The notes beneath the pieces were generated by a model. It saw only the letters and a program-made list of their open reading frames with translations, searched no databases and was not told the origin of the DNA. The translations under genes were made by a program, and so were the position numbers. From Desulfobulbaceae bacterium (GTDB taxonomy: Bacteria; Desulfobacterota; Desulfobulbia; Desulfobulbales; Desulfurivibrionaceae), in assembly GCA_003517965.1 (NCBI GenBank), contig DOZO01000017.1, positions 5,922 through 37,022 on the forward strand: DNA of 31,101 nt, given 5' to 3'. Shown here piece after piece: positions 22,909 to 31,101 of the stretch (its first letter is position 1; each line of letters opens with the position of its first letter).

Positions 22909-23337
22909 ATGCCAAGTTACGTAGATCCTTCTAAATGTGACGGCTGCAAGGGTGGTGACAAAACCGCCTGCATGTACATCTGCCCCAATGACCTGATGGT
23001 CTTGAACAAGGAGGAGATGAAGGCTTACAATCAGGAGCCTGATGCATGTTGGGAATGTTATTCTTGCGTCAAAATCTGTCCGCAGGGCGCTATTGCCGTT
23101 CGTGGCTACAATGACTTTGTCCCCATGGGCGGTCAGGTGCATCCGATGCGGAGTTCCGATTCCATCATGTGGACCGTTAAATTCCGGAACGGCAACATGA
23201 AGCGTTTCAAATTCCCCATCCGTACCACGGCTGAGGGTGCTGCCAATGCGTATCCCGCACTGAAATGCACAAACCTGGACGATGAGTTGCTCTCCACCGA
23301 GAAGCAGCTGCCTTCACCGACCATGGTTGCCAAGTAA
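22909..23337 (+). CDS. aprB: Adenylylsulfate reductase beta subunit
   Basis: A 142-residue iron-sulfur subunit that passes electrons to the FAD of AprA for reduction of adenosine 5'-phosphosulfate (APS) to sulfite and AMP in the cytoplasm. Two [4Fe-4S] clusters are bound by C10, C13, C21, C25 and C47, C50, C53, C57. The extended spacing in CDGCKGGDKTACMYICP is characteristic of AprB. The C-terminal tail wraps around AprA in known structures. ATG 22909 follows GAGGAGG. aprA starts 58 bases after the stop and is co-transcribed. Confidence 0.97.
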   Translation: MPSYVDPSKCDGCKGGDKTACMYICPNDLMVLNKEEMKAYNQEPDACWECYSCVKICPQGAIAVRGYNDFVPMGGQVHPMRSSDSIMWTVKFRNGNMKRFKFPIRTTAEGAANAYPALKCTNLDDELLSTEKQLPSPTMVAK

Positions 23338-23395
23338 GTTTTTTTTGGATAATTAAATTAACTGATTTCAATACAATTGCTTAAGGAGATTTACT

Positions 23396-25411
23396 ATGGC
23401 GTTACCTAATAAGCCGCTGGGTGAGTTACCCGCCGTTGCCAATCCTGAGGTTGTCGAGCACGATGTTGACGTTTTGATCATCGGTGGTGGTATGGCCGCA
23501 TGCGGCACCGCTTTCGAGATCAAGAAATGGGCTCCTGCCGACTTGAAGATCAAGCTGGTGGATAAGGCATCCATGGAGCGTTCAGGCGCTGTTGCCCAAG
23601 GTCTTTCCGCTATCAACACCTACATTGGCGACAACAAGATCGAAAACTACGTGAAAATGGTTCGTAACGATCTGATGGGCGTTGTCCGTGAAGACCTGAT
23701 CTACGATCTGGGCCGTCACGTTGATGATTCCGTACATCTTTTTGAAGAGTGGGGCCTGCCGATCTGGAAGCTGGACGCTGAAGGCAATAACCTCGATGGC
23801 GCTCAGTCTGCTCCATCTCTGCCTGCCGGCGGCAAGCCGGTTCGTACCGGCAAATGGCAGATCATGATCAACGGTGAGTCCTACAAGTGTATTGTGGCCG
23901 AGCCTGCCAAGACCGCACTCGGTGATGAGAATATCATGGAGCGTGTGTTTATTGTTAAGTTGATCCTTGACAAAAACAAGGCCAACCAGATCGCTGGCGC
24001 TGTTGGTTTCAGCACCCGTGAGAACAAGGTGCATGTTTTCCGTTGCAAGACCGCTCTGTGTGCATGTGGCGGTGCAGTAAACATCTTCCGTCCTCGGTCC
24101 ACCGGTGAGGGTAAGGGCCGCGCCTGGTACCCCGTATGGAATGCTGGTTCCACCTACACCATGTGTGCGCAGGTTGGCGCCACCCTGACTATGATGGAAA
24201 ACCGCTTCACGCCTGCTCGTTTCAAAGATGGTTACGGACCGGTTGGCGCCTGGTTCCTCCTCTTCAAGGCCAAGGTACAGAATGGCCTGGGCGAATTCTA
24301 TGCCAACAGCGATGCAGTGAAAGGCGAGCTTGAGAAGTTCATGCCCTACGGCGCTTCTCCGGTAACCCCGACCTGTCTGCGTAACCACTTGATGCTCAAT
24401 GAGTTGAAGGCTGGCCGCGGCCCGATCTATATGGCTACCGACGTTGCCCTGAACGCTTTCCTGGATGCAAAGAAGGCTGCGGGCATGGATGAGAAGGGTG
24501 TGAAAAAATACTGGAAGCATCTTGAGAGCGAGGCATGGGAAGATTTCCTTGATATGTCCGTTGGTCAGGCTGGCCTGTGGGCGGGTGCGAACATCGAGCC
24601 GGAGAAGATTGGTTCCGAGATTATGCCGACCGAACCATACATGTTGGGTTCTCACTCAGGTTGCTGTGGAATCTGGACCTCTGGTCCGGACGAGGCTTGG
24701 GTTCCTACTGTTGATGGGCCTCGCAGCCATCAGTACAAGTGGGGCTACAACCGGATGACTACCGTTGATGGTCTGTTCACTGCTGGTGACGGTGTGGGCG
24801 CTTCCGGGCACAAGTTTTCTTCTGGTTCTCATGCCGAGGGTCGTATCGTTGCCAAGCAGATGGTTAAGTTCTGCCGTGACAATGCTTCCTTTAAGCCTGA
24901 GCTGCCGAAGTCCGCTCAGGAATATGCTGACGAAGTGTATGCCCCGGTTAGACGTTATCTTGAGTTTGCTGGCGCTTCAACTGCTTCTGATGTAAACCCC
25001 AACTACTGCAAGCCTGCTGGTATCATGATGCGTTTGATGAAGGCAACGGACGAGTACGGCGGCGGTGTTGCCACCTATTATATGACCTCTGGCAAACTTC
25101 TGAACATCTGTCTGGATCTCCTCAAGATGTTGCGTGAAGATGCTGAGTTGATGGCTGCCGGTGACCTGCATGAGTTGATGCGCGCCTGGGAAAACTATCA
25201 TCGTATCTGGTGTGTAGAGACCCATATCCGTCACATCGAGTTCCGGAAAGAGAGCCGCTACCCAGGCTTCTACTACCGGTCAGACTACCCGACCGTTGAC
25301 GATGCCAACTGGAAGGCCTTTGTTAATTCAACCTTCGATCCTGCAACGCAGGAATGGAAGTGTGAAAAGGTTGCATGTATCAATATTATTGAGACAGAGC
25401 CTTGGGTCTAA
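23396..25411 (+). CDS. aprA: Adenylylsulfate reductase alpha subunit
   Basis: A 671-residue flavoprotein catalytic subunit, related to fumarate reductase flavoproteins, reducing APS to sulfite and AMP. The FAD-binding motif VLIIGGGMAACGTAFEI lies near the N-terminus. Family-typical segments include ENRFTPARFKDGYGPVGAWF, LGSHSGCCGIW, GDGVGASGHKFSSGSHAEGR and the C-terminal YPGFYYRSDYP. Length is that of full AprA. ATG 23396 follows AAGGAG. A terminator lies 39 bases downstream, separating aprBA from qmoABC. Its codon choice suggests strong expression. Confidence 0.97.
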   Translation: MALPNKPLGELPAVANPEVVEHDVDVLIIGGGMAACGTAFEIKKWAPADLKIKLVDKASMERSGAVAQGLSAINTYIGDNKIENYVKMVRNDLMGVVREDLIYDLGRHVDDSVHLFEEWGLPIWKLDAEGNNLDGAQSAPSLPAGGKPVRTGKWQIMINGESYKCIVAEPAKTALGDENIMERVFIVKLILDKNKANQIAGAVGFSTRENKVHVFRCKTALCACGGAVNIFRPRSTGEGKGRAWYPVWNAGSTYTMCAQVGATLTMMENRFTPARFKDGYGPVGAWFLLFKAKVQNGLGEFYANSDAVKGELEKFMPYGASPVTPTCLRNHLMLNELKAGRGPIYMATDVALNAFLDAKKAAGMDEKGVKKYWKHLESEAWEDFLDMSVGQAGLWAGANIEPEKIGSEIMPTEPYMLGSHSGCCGIWTSGPDEAWVPTVDGPRSHQYKWGYNRMTTVDGLFTAGDGVGASGHKFSSGSHAEGRIVAKQMVKFCRDNASFKPELPKSAQEYADEVYAPVRRYLEFAGASTASDVNPNYCKPAGIMMRLMKATDEYGGGVATYYMTSGKLLNICLDLLKMLREDAELMAAGDLHELMRAWENYHRIWCVETHIRHIEFRKESRYPGFYYRSDYPTVDDANWKAFVNSTFDPATQEWKCEKVACINIIETEPWV

Positions 25412-25449
25412 GTTTCACCAGGTAACTGGTATAATGTGAAGGTAATAAG

Positions 25450-25486
25450 AAATCTCCAGGCATCCTAAAGGTGCCTGGAGATTTTT
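25450..25486 (+). terminator. Intrinsic terminator after aprA
   Basis: A perfect 13-base stem AAATCTCCAGGCA (25450-25462) and TGCCTGGAGATTT (25472-25484), with a nine-base loop, ends in a T run at 25482-25486. It would end the aprBA transcript before qmoA. Confidence 0.88.
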
Positions 25487-25511
25487 CTATGAGTTGGTAT
25501 AGTTTTTTTGG

Positions 25512-25540
25512 TTGAGGTGGCCAGGTTGGAATTAGATAAT
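25512..25540 (+). promoter_or_regulatory. Putative promoter of qmoABC
   Basis: TTGAGG at 25512-25517 and GATAAT at 25535-25540 are spaced by 17 bases, just downstream of the aprA terminator and about 70 bases before qmoA. This suggests qmo has its own promoter. Confidence 0.55.
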
Positions 25541-25610
25541 ACTGGCAGTTTGAGTCAAGAAAACTCGTTTTTTTACCGAAAAAAACTATTTTACTAAAAT
25601 GGAGGAAGGC

Positions 25611-26867
25611 ATGACAGACGAACGCAGCGCAGGTGCTGTACTTGTCGTTGGCGGTGGCATCAGCGGGCTTACGGTCGCTTTGGAAGCTGCTGAAGTCGGC
25701 AACGATGTTTTTCTGGTTGAGAAAAATTCGTATTTGGGTGGTCGGGTTGCGCAGTTGAATCAATACTTCCCGAAGCTTTGTCCGCCAAGTTGCGGGTTGG
25801 AAATCAATTTCCAGCGGATTAAAGCCAATCGCCGGGTTCGGGTATACACCATGACTGAGGTCAAGAGTGTTGCTGGCGGGCCTGGCAAGTATCAGGTTAC
25901 CCTGGAGAGTAAGCCCCGCTTCATTAATAATAACTGTACCGCTTGCGGTGCTTGCGCCGATGCCTGTCCGGATGAGCGGGACAATGAGTTTAATTTTGGC
26001 ATGAATAAGAGCAAGGCGGTGTATAAGCCCCACGACATGGCTTTCCCCATGAAGTATGTGCTTGATAAGAACGCCTGTAGCGCGGCCGGATTGCAGGCGA
26101 TCAAGGATGCCTGCAAATATGACGCGGTTGATCTGGAGATGGCCGGCAAGGAATTCACCGTCGAGGTGAGCGCCATTGTCTGGGCAACGGGTTGGAATCC
26201 CTACGATCCTACCAAGATGACCAACCTCAAATATGATTTCAGCAACGCGATCATCACCAACATGATGATGGAGCGCCTGGCTGCGCCCAATGGCCCTACC
26301 GGCGGGAAAATTCTCCGCCCCGGTGACAACAAGGAGCCGGCAAGTTTTGCCTTTGTCCAGTGCGCCGGTTCCCGCGATGAAAATCATCTGGAGTACTGTT
26401 CCTATATATGCTGCATGGCTTCCATGAAGCATATTAACTACATCCGTGAGCAGTATCCCACCGCCAAGATCACTGTTTTCTACATTGATCTTCGGACCCC
26501 TGGCAAGTATGAGAAGTTCCGTGAGAAGTTGATGGCTGATGCGAATATCACCTGGGTGAAGGGCAAGGTTGCAGATATTGTTGCTGAAGCTGATGGCTCG
26601 GTGACCTTGATTGCTGAAAATGCTGTGACCGGTGCTAAGATCAAGGAGACGGTTGACCTGGCCATCCTGGCTACGGGGATGGAGCCTGCGGCCAAGGCTC
26701 AGGCCGCGGCGCTTGGACTTTCCGTTGACAGCAATGGATTTATTCTGGCCGATGCGAATGGCGGGATGGTTTCCGCCGGTTGCGCTAAAAAAGCAGCCGA
26801 CGTCGTAACCTGTGCCCAGAGTGCAACGGCAGCAGCCATGAAAGCTATTCAAGCGTCCAGGAGGTAG
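25611..26867 (+). CDS. qmoA: Quinone-interacting membrane-bound oxidoreductase subunit A
   Basis: A 418-residue flavoprotein related to heterodisulfide reductase HdrA, part of QmoABC that donates electrons from menaquinol towards AprBA. The FAD motif VLVVGGGISGLTVALEAAE is at the N-terminus. A cysteine group C109, C112, C115, C119 (CTACGACADACP) can bind a [4Fe-4S] cluster. The HdrA-typical region FVQCAGSRDENHLEYCSYIC is followed by TVFYIDLRTPGKYEKF. ATG 25611 is chosen because GGAGG at 25601-25605 precedes it by five bases; ATG 25599 is an alternative that would overlap the Shine-Dalgarno sequence. qmoB starts five bases after the stop. Confidence 0.95.
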   Translation: MTDERSAGAVLVVGGGISGLTVALEAAEVGNDVFLVEKNSYLGGRVAQLNQYFPKLCPPSCGLEINFQRIKANRRVRVYTMTEVKSVAGGPGKYQVTLESKPRFINNNCTACGACADACPDERDNEFNFGMNKSKAVYKPHDMAFPMKYVLDKNACSAAGLQAIKDACKYDAVDLEMAGKEFTVEVSAIVWATGWNPYDPTKMTNLKYDFSNAIITNMMMERLAAPNGPTGGKILRPGDNKEPASFAFVQCAGSRDENHLEYCSYICCMASMKHINYIREQYPTAKITVFYIDLRTPGKYEKFREKLMADANITWVKGKVADIVAEADGSVTLIAENAVTGAKIKETVDLAILATGMEPAAKAQAAALGLSVDSNGFILADANGGMVSAGCAKKAADVVTCAQSATAAAMKAIQASRR

Positions 26868-26872
26868 GGTTA

Positions 26873-29131
26873 ATGGAAAAAAAATACGGTGCATACATCT
26901 GCACAGGTTGTGGTATAGGCGATATCCTCGATATTGCGGCGCTGACCGGCGCTGCAAAAGAGAACGGCATGCAGGCCAAGATCCATGAGGCGTTCTGCAG
27001 TGCGGCTGGACGAGAGTTGATGCAAAATGACATCACCAATGACGGGGTGAATACCCTGGTTGTCTGTGCTTGTTCACCCAGGGTTATGAAAGATGAGTTT
27101 AATTTCGGGGACGATAAATATGTCACCCGCGCCAATCTGCGTGAAGGTGTTGCCTGGTGCGCTGAGGAAGTTAGTGCCTCTCGCAACGCTGAGGCGGTGA
27201 AGGAATTCGCCACGGAAAAGGGCCAGGACTATGTACGTATGGCCTGTGTCCAGGCGAAAAAAGGTGATTTGCCAGATCCTTACCAGCTTGAGACCATTAA
27301 CAAAAAGATTCTGGTCATGGGGGGTGGTATCGCCGGTATGACTGCGGCTATGGAAGCTGCCAAGGCTGGGTATGCGGTGACTATCATTGAAGCCCAAGAT
27401 AAATTGGGCGGCAAGGCCCTTGGCTGGCGGAAGCAGTTCCCTACCGCCGCTCCCTGGGCCAATCTGGAAGAACCCACGGTGCAGGCTATGGTCGCGGCTG
27501 TCCAGGCCGAGGCCGGGATTACCATTCAGACTTCTACGGAAGTTGCCCGTATTGCCGGGGCCCCTGGTGCTTACAAGGTAACCCTTAAGGCAGCGGGCAG
27601 TAAAAGTGAGTGGGATGCGCCGAAGAAGGTCGGGGTTGATGAACAGGATAAAATCTCCAAAGGGGAGATGGAAGATCCGAATGCGGGCCTCCAGCCCTAT
27701 ATGGCCGCCGATACTGCCGCCGAAGACTTTGGCGCGGTTGTTTTGGCCACAGGGTGGAATCCAGCGGATGTTTCCGAATATACCCATCTGGGTTATGGCA
27801 AACTGAAAGGCGTGGTTACTAACGCTGAGTTTGAAAAACTGGCCAAGACCGGCAAGGTTCCGGCCAATGTCGCCTTTGTTCAGAGTCCAGGTGGCGCTGA
27901 GCATGATCAGGATTTTCCGTATTGTAACTCGGTGACCAGCATGGTTGCCCTGAAGCAGGCCCGTTATGTTCGTGAGGATAATGCCGCAGGTAAGGCCTAT
28001 GTTTTGTATCAGCACATGCGGACCCCCGGTAACATGGAGATGTTCTACAAAAGTGCCCAGAATGACGACGGCATCTTTATGACCAAGGCCACAGTGACCC
28101 TGGTCGAAGAAGCCGGAAACGGTCTGGCTGTTCATTTGAAGGACACCCTGCTCAACGAGGATGTCACTCTGAATGTGGATATGGTGGTTTTGGCCGCAGG
28201 TATGGTGCCGACCACCTCGGACAAGCCGACCATCAATCTCGCCTATCGCCAGGGCCCGGCTTTTCTTGATCTGGAGTTATTTGACGGATACGCTGATTCA
28301 CACTTCATCTGTTTTCCGTATGAGACCCGGCGAACCGGTGTTTATGCCTGTGGCGGCGTGCGCAAGGCCATGAACATGGAAGAAACTGTTGATGATGCGG
28401 GCGGCGCAGCCCTCAAGGCGATTCAGTCCATCGAATCTGCGGATCGTGGCGTGTCAGTACATCCTCGTTCCGGTGACGGCACTTATCCGGAATTCTTCTT
28501 CCAGCGTTGCACCCAGTGTAAGCGTTGTACTGAAGAATGCCCGTTTGGCGCGCTTGATGATGATGAAAAGGGAACACCCAAGCCAAACCCAACTCGGTGC
28601 CGCCGTTGCGGGACCTGTATGGGAGCCTGCCCTGAGCGGATCATCGGCTTCAAGAACTACAACATTGACCAAGTCGGGTCTATGGTCAAGAGCATTGAGG
28701 TGCCTGATGATGATGAGGACAAGTTGCGCATCATCGTTTTTGCCTGTGAAAATGATGCCTATCCGGCTCTGGATATGGCGGCGATGCGTAAGCTTCCGCA
28801 GAATGCCCTTATCCGGGTGATCTCTGTCCGTTGTCTGGGCTCGGTGAACATGGCCTGGATCAAGGATGCGCTTGCCGCTGGAATGGACGGCGCACTTCTC
28901 CTTGGGTGCAAGTTCGGGGATGACTACCAGTGCCATTTTGTCAAAGGCAGTGAGTTGGCGGATAAACGGATGATCAATATCGGGGAAACATTAGGTAGTC
29001 TCGGTCTTGAGCCGGAACGTTGCGGAGTGCGTCAGATTGCTATTAACGAGTATAATAAGGTTGATGAAATCATTAACGAATTTGTTGAAGCGATTATTGA
29101 ACTTGGGCCTAACCCCTTCAAGGGTTTTTAA
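26873..29131 (+). CDS. qmoB: Quinone-interacting membrane-bound oxidoreductase subunit B
   Basis: A 752-residue HdrA-like flavoprotein with an MvhD-like C-terminus. Order: N-terminal segment with conserved cysteines (ICTGCGIGD, VVCACSPRVMKDEF), FAD domain (ILVMGGGIAGMTAAMEAAKA), two [4Fe-4S] motifs at about residues 545-600 (CTQCKRCTEECPFGAL, CRRCGTCMGACPERII) and a MvhD-type domain from about 620 (FACENDAYPALD, VRCLGSVN, LLLGCKFGDDYQCHF). The domain set supports electron transfer and has been compared with electron-confurcating Hdr/Mvh systems. CAGGAGG precedes ATG 26873. Confidence 0.96.
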   Translation: MEKKYGAYICTGCGIGDILDIAALTGAAKENGMQAKIHEAFCSAAGRELMQNDITNDGVNTLVVCACSPRVMKDEFNFGDDKYVTRANLREGVAWCAEEVSASRNAEAVKEFATEKGQDYVRMACVQAKKGDLPDPYQLETINKKILVMGGGIAGMTAAMEAAKAGYAVTIIEAQDKLGGKALGWRKQFPTAAPWANLEEPTVQAMVAAVQAEAGITIQTSTEVARIAGAPGAYKVTLKAAGSKSEWDAPKKVGVDEQDKISKGEMEDPNAGLQPYMAADTAAEDFGAVVLATGWNPADVSEYTHLGYGKLKGVVTNAEFEKLAKTGKVPANVAFVQSPGGAEHDQDFPYCNSVTSMVALKQARYVREDNAAGKAYVLYQHMRTPGNMEMFYKSAQNDDGIFMTKATVTLVEEAGNGLAVHLKDTLLNEDVTLNVDMVVLAAGMVPTTSDKPTINLAYRQGPAFLDLELFDGYADSHFICFPYETRRTGVYACGGVRKAMNMEETVDDAGGAALKAIQSIESADRGVSVHPRSGDGTYPEFFFQRCTQCKRCTEECPFGALDDDEKGTPKPNPTRCRRCGTCMGACPERIIGFKNYNIDQVGSMVKSIEVPDDDEDKLRIIVFACENDAYPALDMAAMRKLPQNALIRVISVRCLGSVNMAWIKDALAAGMDGALLLGCKFGDDYQCHFVKGSELADKRMINIGETLGSLGLEPERCGVRQIAINEYNKVDEIINEFVEAIIELGPNPFKGF

Positions 29132-29150
29132 CTGAGCAGATGCGGGCAAT

Positions 29151-29195
29151 ATCATACAGCTGGCCTTTGTGCCAGCTGTATGATTGATGTTTTTT
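29151..29195 (+). terminator. Terminator-like hairpin between qmoB and qmoC
   Basis: A perfect 14-base stem ATCATACAGCTGGC (29151-29164) and GCCAGCTGTATGAT (29171-29184), loop CTTTGT, is followed five bases later by a T6 run at 29190-29195. The displaced T run makes it a weak terminator or a transcript-stabilising hairpin. More small hairpins follow (TGCGC/GCGCA at 29206-29219, TCAGT/ACTGA after 29230). Confidence 0.65.
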
Positions 29196-29275
29196 GGGTT
29201 AGGTGTGCGCCTTGGCGCATGAATCGTGGGTCAGTGTGAACTGATCTTTTGCGGGCGAATTACTGGAGGCGTGCC

Positions 29276-30490
29276 ATGGCTGAAGGAATGAGGGTTGAAC
29301 CAGATTTAGAATTTATTAAGTATTTGAAGAATGCCGGTGGTGACACCTTGAAGAAGTGCTATCAATGTGGCACTTGTTCTGTTGTTTGTCCACTGTCCGG
29401 CGATAATAAACCATTTCCCAGAAAGGAAATGATCTGGGCGCAATGGGGATTGAAGGACAGACTGGTTGCCGATCCTGATATTATGCTTTGCCATCAGTGT
29501 GGCGATTGTACCGCCTATTGTCCGCGTGGAGCCAAGCCTGGGGATGTTCTTGGGGCAATTCGGGCCTATGCGTACACTCATTATGGATTTCCTTCCGGTC
29601 TTGCCAAATTGGTTAGCCAGGGCAAAAATCTACCGCTGCTGATAGCAATCCCGGCATTGCTGATTATGATGGTTTGGTGGTTGTCTGGAGGCATGTTTTT
29701 GCCTGCGGCGGATGCTATTGATTTTGGCATGTTTTTTGATTCACGCAAGGATCATCCGACCATCATTAGCGGCTTGACCCTGAATGTTCTGCTCATCGAC
29801 GCTATTTTTGTTCCAGTTCTTGGGTTTGCAATTTTTGCCGCCTGCAAGGGTGTATCGAATATGTGGAATGATATGGCCGAAAAGCTTGACGTGAAGTCGG
29901 CATTCCGCCCGACGGTAATAAATTTTGTCACCGGGTTTCTGGTGCCATCGGTCACGGAAATTCTTACCCATAAGCGTTTTAACGAGTGTGGCGCAAATCT
30001 GAACAGGGTAAAAGGTCATCTGCCCCTGTTGTTATCCTTTATCGGCCTGTTCATTGTTACGACCTATGGGATGATCCGCAAGGATATTGTTGGTATGTTT
30101 GTTGAAGGGCTGCATGGGCCAATTCCTCTCTCTGATCCCTTTAAGTTGTTGGCCAATATCAGTGCCATTGCCTTGATTGTCGGAGTGGGAATTCTTTGGC
30201 TGAATCGTGCGCGCATGGAAGAAGATAACAAGACTATCCCGACGTTTTATGATTGGTTTTTGATTGTTGAAATCATGACTGTTGGTATAACCGGCCTTGC
30301 TGCGGAATTGACCAGATTGGCAGGGGTCCCCATGCTGGCATACCTTTTTTATTATCTGCACCTGGTGTCAGTGTTGATGCTGTTCATATACATGCCATAT
30401 TCGAAATTTGCCCATATGGTATACCGAACGTTTGCTATGGCTTTTGAGAAATATCGTGAGAGCGTGTTTGCCAAAAAGATAGAAGGGTAA
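29276..30490 (+). CDS. qmoC: Quinone-interacting membrane-bound oxidoreductase subunit C
   Basis: A 404-residue membrane subunit, a fusion of HdrC-like iron-sulfur and cytochrome b (HdrE/NarI-like) domains, thought to oxidise menaquinol and pass electrons to QmoAB. Two [4Fe-4S] motifs: C28, C31, C34, C38 and C72, C75, C78, C82. From about residue 120 there are about six membrane segments (LLIAIPALLIMMVWWLSGG, LLSFIGLFIVTTYGMI, ALIVGVGILWLN, YLFYYLHLVSVLMLFIYMP) with histidines such as those in YLHL and AHMVYR that could ligate heme b. ATG 29276 follows TGGAGG. It is separated from qmoB by 144 bases with a hairpin. No qmoD gene follows in the window. Confidence 0.95.
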   Translation: MAEGMRVEPDLEFIKYLKNAGGDTLKKCYQCGTCSVVCPLSGDNKPFPRKEMIWAQWGLKDRLVADPDIMLCHQCGDCTAYCPRGAKPGDVLGAIRAYAYTHYGFPSGLAKLVSQGKNLPLLIAIPALLIMMVWWLSGGMFLPAADAIDFGMFFDSRKDHPTIISGLTLNVLLIDAIFVPVLGFAIFAACKGVSNMWNDMAEKLDVKSAFRPTVINFVTGFLVPSVTEILTHKRFNECGANLNRVKGHLPLLLSFIGLFIVTTYGMIRKDIVGMFVEGLHGPIPLSDPFKLLANISAIALIVGVGILWLNRARMEEDNKTIPTFYDWFLIVEIMTVGITGLAAELTRLAGVPMLAYLFYYLHLVSVLMLFIYMPYSKFAHMVYRTFAMAFEKYRESVFAKKIEG

Positions 30491-30506
30491 GCATCCTGTA
30501 TTTTTT

Positions 30507-30550
30507 CAATCAGGCACTCTGCTTTGTGGGGGAGTGCCTGATTGTGTTTT
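30507..30550 (+). terminator. Intrinsic terminator after qmoC
   Basis: A perfect 13-base stem CAATCAGGCACTC (30507-30519) and GAGTGCCTGATTG (30532-30544), 12-base loop, then TGTTTT. A T6 run also precedes the left arm. Confidence 0.8.
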
Positions 30551-30650
30551 GCCTCTGTTAAGCGGTTACATTTTGGAAGTTGAACCACGTTTTTCAGTTC
30601 TTGATGAGCAATTACAACGATTGCAATGTCTGCGCCGGTCAAAAAATTAG

Positions 30651-30679
30651 TTGATATTTCGGAATGAAGCGATTAGTAT
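30651..30679 (+). promoter_or_regulatory. Putative promoter of the tRNA cluster
   Basis: TTGATA at 30651-30656 and TAGTAT at 30674-30679 are spaced by 17 bases and lie 15 bases before tRNA-Thr. The GC-rich stretch TGCCCG after the -10 box is like the discriminator of stringently controlled stable-RNA promoters. Confidence 0.6.
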
Positions 30680-30694
30680 TGCCCGTCTTATCAA

Positions 30695-30770
30695 GCTGGC
30701 GTAGCTCAATTGGTAGAGCAGCTGATTTGTAATCAGCAGGTTGCGGGTTCGAGTCCCATCGCCAGCTCCA
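30695..30770 (+). tRNA. tRNA-Thr(TGT)
   Basis: A full cloverleaf with acceptor GCTGGCG/CGCCAGC, D arm AGCTCAATTGGTAGAGC, anticodon stem CTGAT/ATCAG with anticodon TGT, T arm with GGTTCGAGTCC, and encoded CCA. It reads ACA (and other ACN) threonine codons. The first of three tRNAs. Confidence 0.96.
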
Positions 30771-30841
30771 CCGAGGAGAAGCTGGCGATGGCTTGATATA
30801 TGGACTTAATGAGGCTATTAAGATGGCCTTGTAGTTTTCGT

Positions 30842-30926
30842 GGAGGGGTTCCCGAGTGGCTAAAGGGAACAGACTGTAAATCTGTCGGCTATGCCTTCGG
30901 AGGTTCGAATCCTCCCCCCTCCACCA
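30842..30926 (+). tRNA. tRNA-Tyr(GTA)
   Basis: A class II tRNA of 85 bases with long variable arm (CGGCTATGCCTTCGG). Acceptor GGAGGGG/CCCCTCC, anticodon stem AGACT/AATCT region with anticodon GTA, T arm GGTTCGAATCC, encoded CCA. The D arm contains CCCGAGTGGCTAAAGGG. Confidence 0.96.
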
Positions 30927-31002
30927 TTGGAATCATGGTGGGAACACGGCAAAAGTAAGCCGTAATATGCCTGCTTGTTTAGCTGATTTGTGATACGTGA
31001 AC

Positions 31003-31078
31003 GCGGGGATAGCTCAATTGGTAGAGCATCAGCCTTCCAAGCTGAGGGTTGCGGGTTCGAGGCCCGTTTCCCGCTCCA
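31003..31078 (+). tRNA. tRNA-Gly(TCC)
   Basis: A 76-base cloverleaf with acceptor GCGGGGA/TTCCCGC (one G-U), D arm AGCTCAATTGGTAGAGC, anticodon TCC in CTTCCAA, T arm GGTTCGAGGCC, and encoded CCA. The order Thr-Tyr-Gly resembles the E. coli thrU-tyrU-glyT cluster, so a further tRNA-Thr and tuf may follow beyond the window. Confidence 0.96.
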
Positions 31079-31101
31079 GTGATAAAGCTGAGTTGAGCAG
31101 C

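Noticed and set aside
22516..23142. 208-codon minus-strand frame over the apr promoter region
   Set aside because: Overlaps aprB on the other strand and lacks domain features; the region is better explained as promoter and leader.
23582..24655. 357-codon open frame antisense to aprA
   Set aside because: Fully opposite the conserved aprA; no start signal or family resemblance. Highly biased codons often leave the reverse frame open.
25386..26957. 523-codon open frame antisense to qmoA
   Set aside because: It lies entirely opposite well-supported qmoA, has no ribosome-binding site or recognisable motifs, and its composition is that of a codon-bias shadow.
27074..28135. 353-codon open frame antisense to qmoB
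   Set aside because: Same reasoning: shadow of a long conserved gene.
31003..31101. CRISPR-like or att-site repeats around the tRNA genes
   Set aside because: Similar stretches (AGCTCAATTGGTAGAGCA and GGGTTCGAG) are just conserved tRNA D and T arms; there is no integrase or spacer array.

Overview
The window looks like a chromosome segment of a sulfate-reducing deltaproteobacterium (Desulfobacterota, probably Desulfobulbales-like). The basis is a complete aprBA-qmoABC locus (adenylylsulfate reductase plus its membrane electron-donor complex) at 22.9-30.5 kb, together with Gram-negative outer-membrane and lipoprotein genes. The taxon is inferred from gene content and protein character, not from a database search.

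Layout. (1) 0.2-6.1 kb: a TetR/CerR-type regulator followed by a MacA-MacB-TolC type tripartite efflux operon, with MacB split into separate ATPase and permease genes. A ~110-bp palindromic element lies before the regulator (cut by the window edge), between regulator and macA, and between macA and the ATPase gene. A fourth copy lies at 11.9 kb. (2) 6.3-7.8 kb: a PilZ-like protein and a Sel1-repeat protein. (3) 7.96-21.2 kb: a run of about 14 genes, nearly all on + and nearly all with signal peptides. They include a CsgG-like/peptidoglycan-binding/DUF4384 fusion, several small secreted repeat proteins, a periplasmic HExxH protein, an OmpA-like protein, a DUF192 protein, an autotransporter-type beta barrel, a lipoprotein alpha/beta hydrolase, a caspase-like peptidase, two FecR-like proteins and a CHASE2 adenylate/guanylate cyclase. 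(4) 21.4-22.4 kb, minus strand: a YkgJ-type cysteine-cluster protein. (5) 22.9-30.5 kb: aprB, aprA, qmoA, qmoB, qmoC. (6) 30.7-31.1 kb: tRNA-Thr(TGT), tRNA-Tyr(GTA), tRNA-Gly(TCC), the same order as the tRNA cluster before tufB in E. coli.

The most interesting part is region 3. Three small secreted proteins (11608, 13142, 13541) carry ~36-residue repeats with a GxGNxA core like that of curlin repeats. The cluster opens with a protein whose first domain resembles CsgG, the curli secretion pore. No CsgE, CsgF or canonical CsgA/B is recognisable. My reading is a curli-like surface-fibre or amyloid system with its own outer-membrane proteins and a signalling module (FecR-like sensors, CHASE2 cyclase, caspase-like peptidase). 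This is inference from domain content and gene order.

Gene order in region 5 fits the known pathway: AprBA reduces APS to sulfite, and QmoABC is thought to link the menaquinol pool to AprBA. Promoter-like boxes with 17-base spacers precede aprB, qmoA and the tRNA cluster. Terminator-like hairpins follow aprA, qmoB and qmoC.
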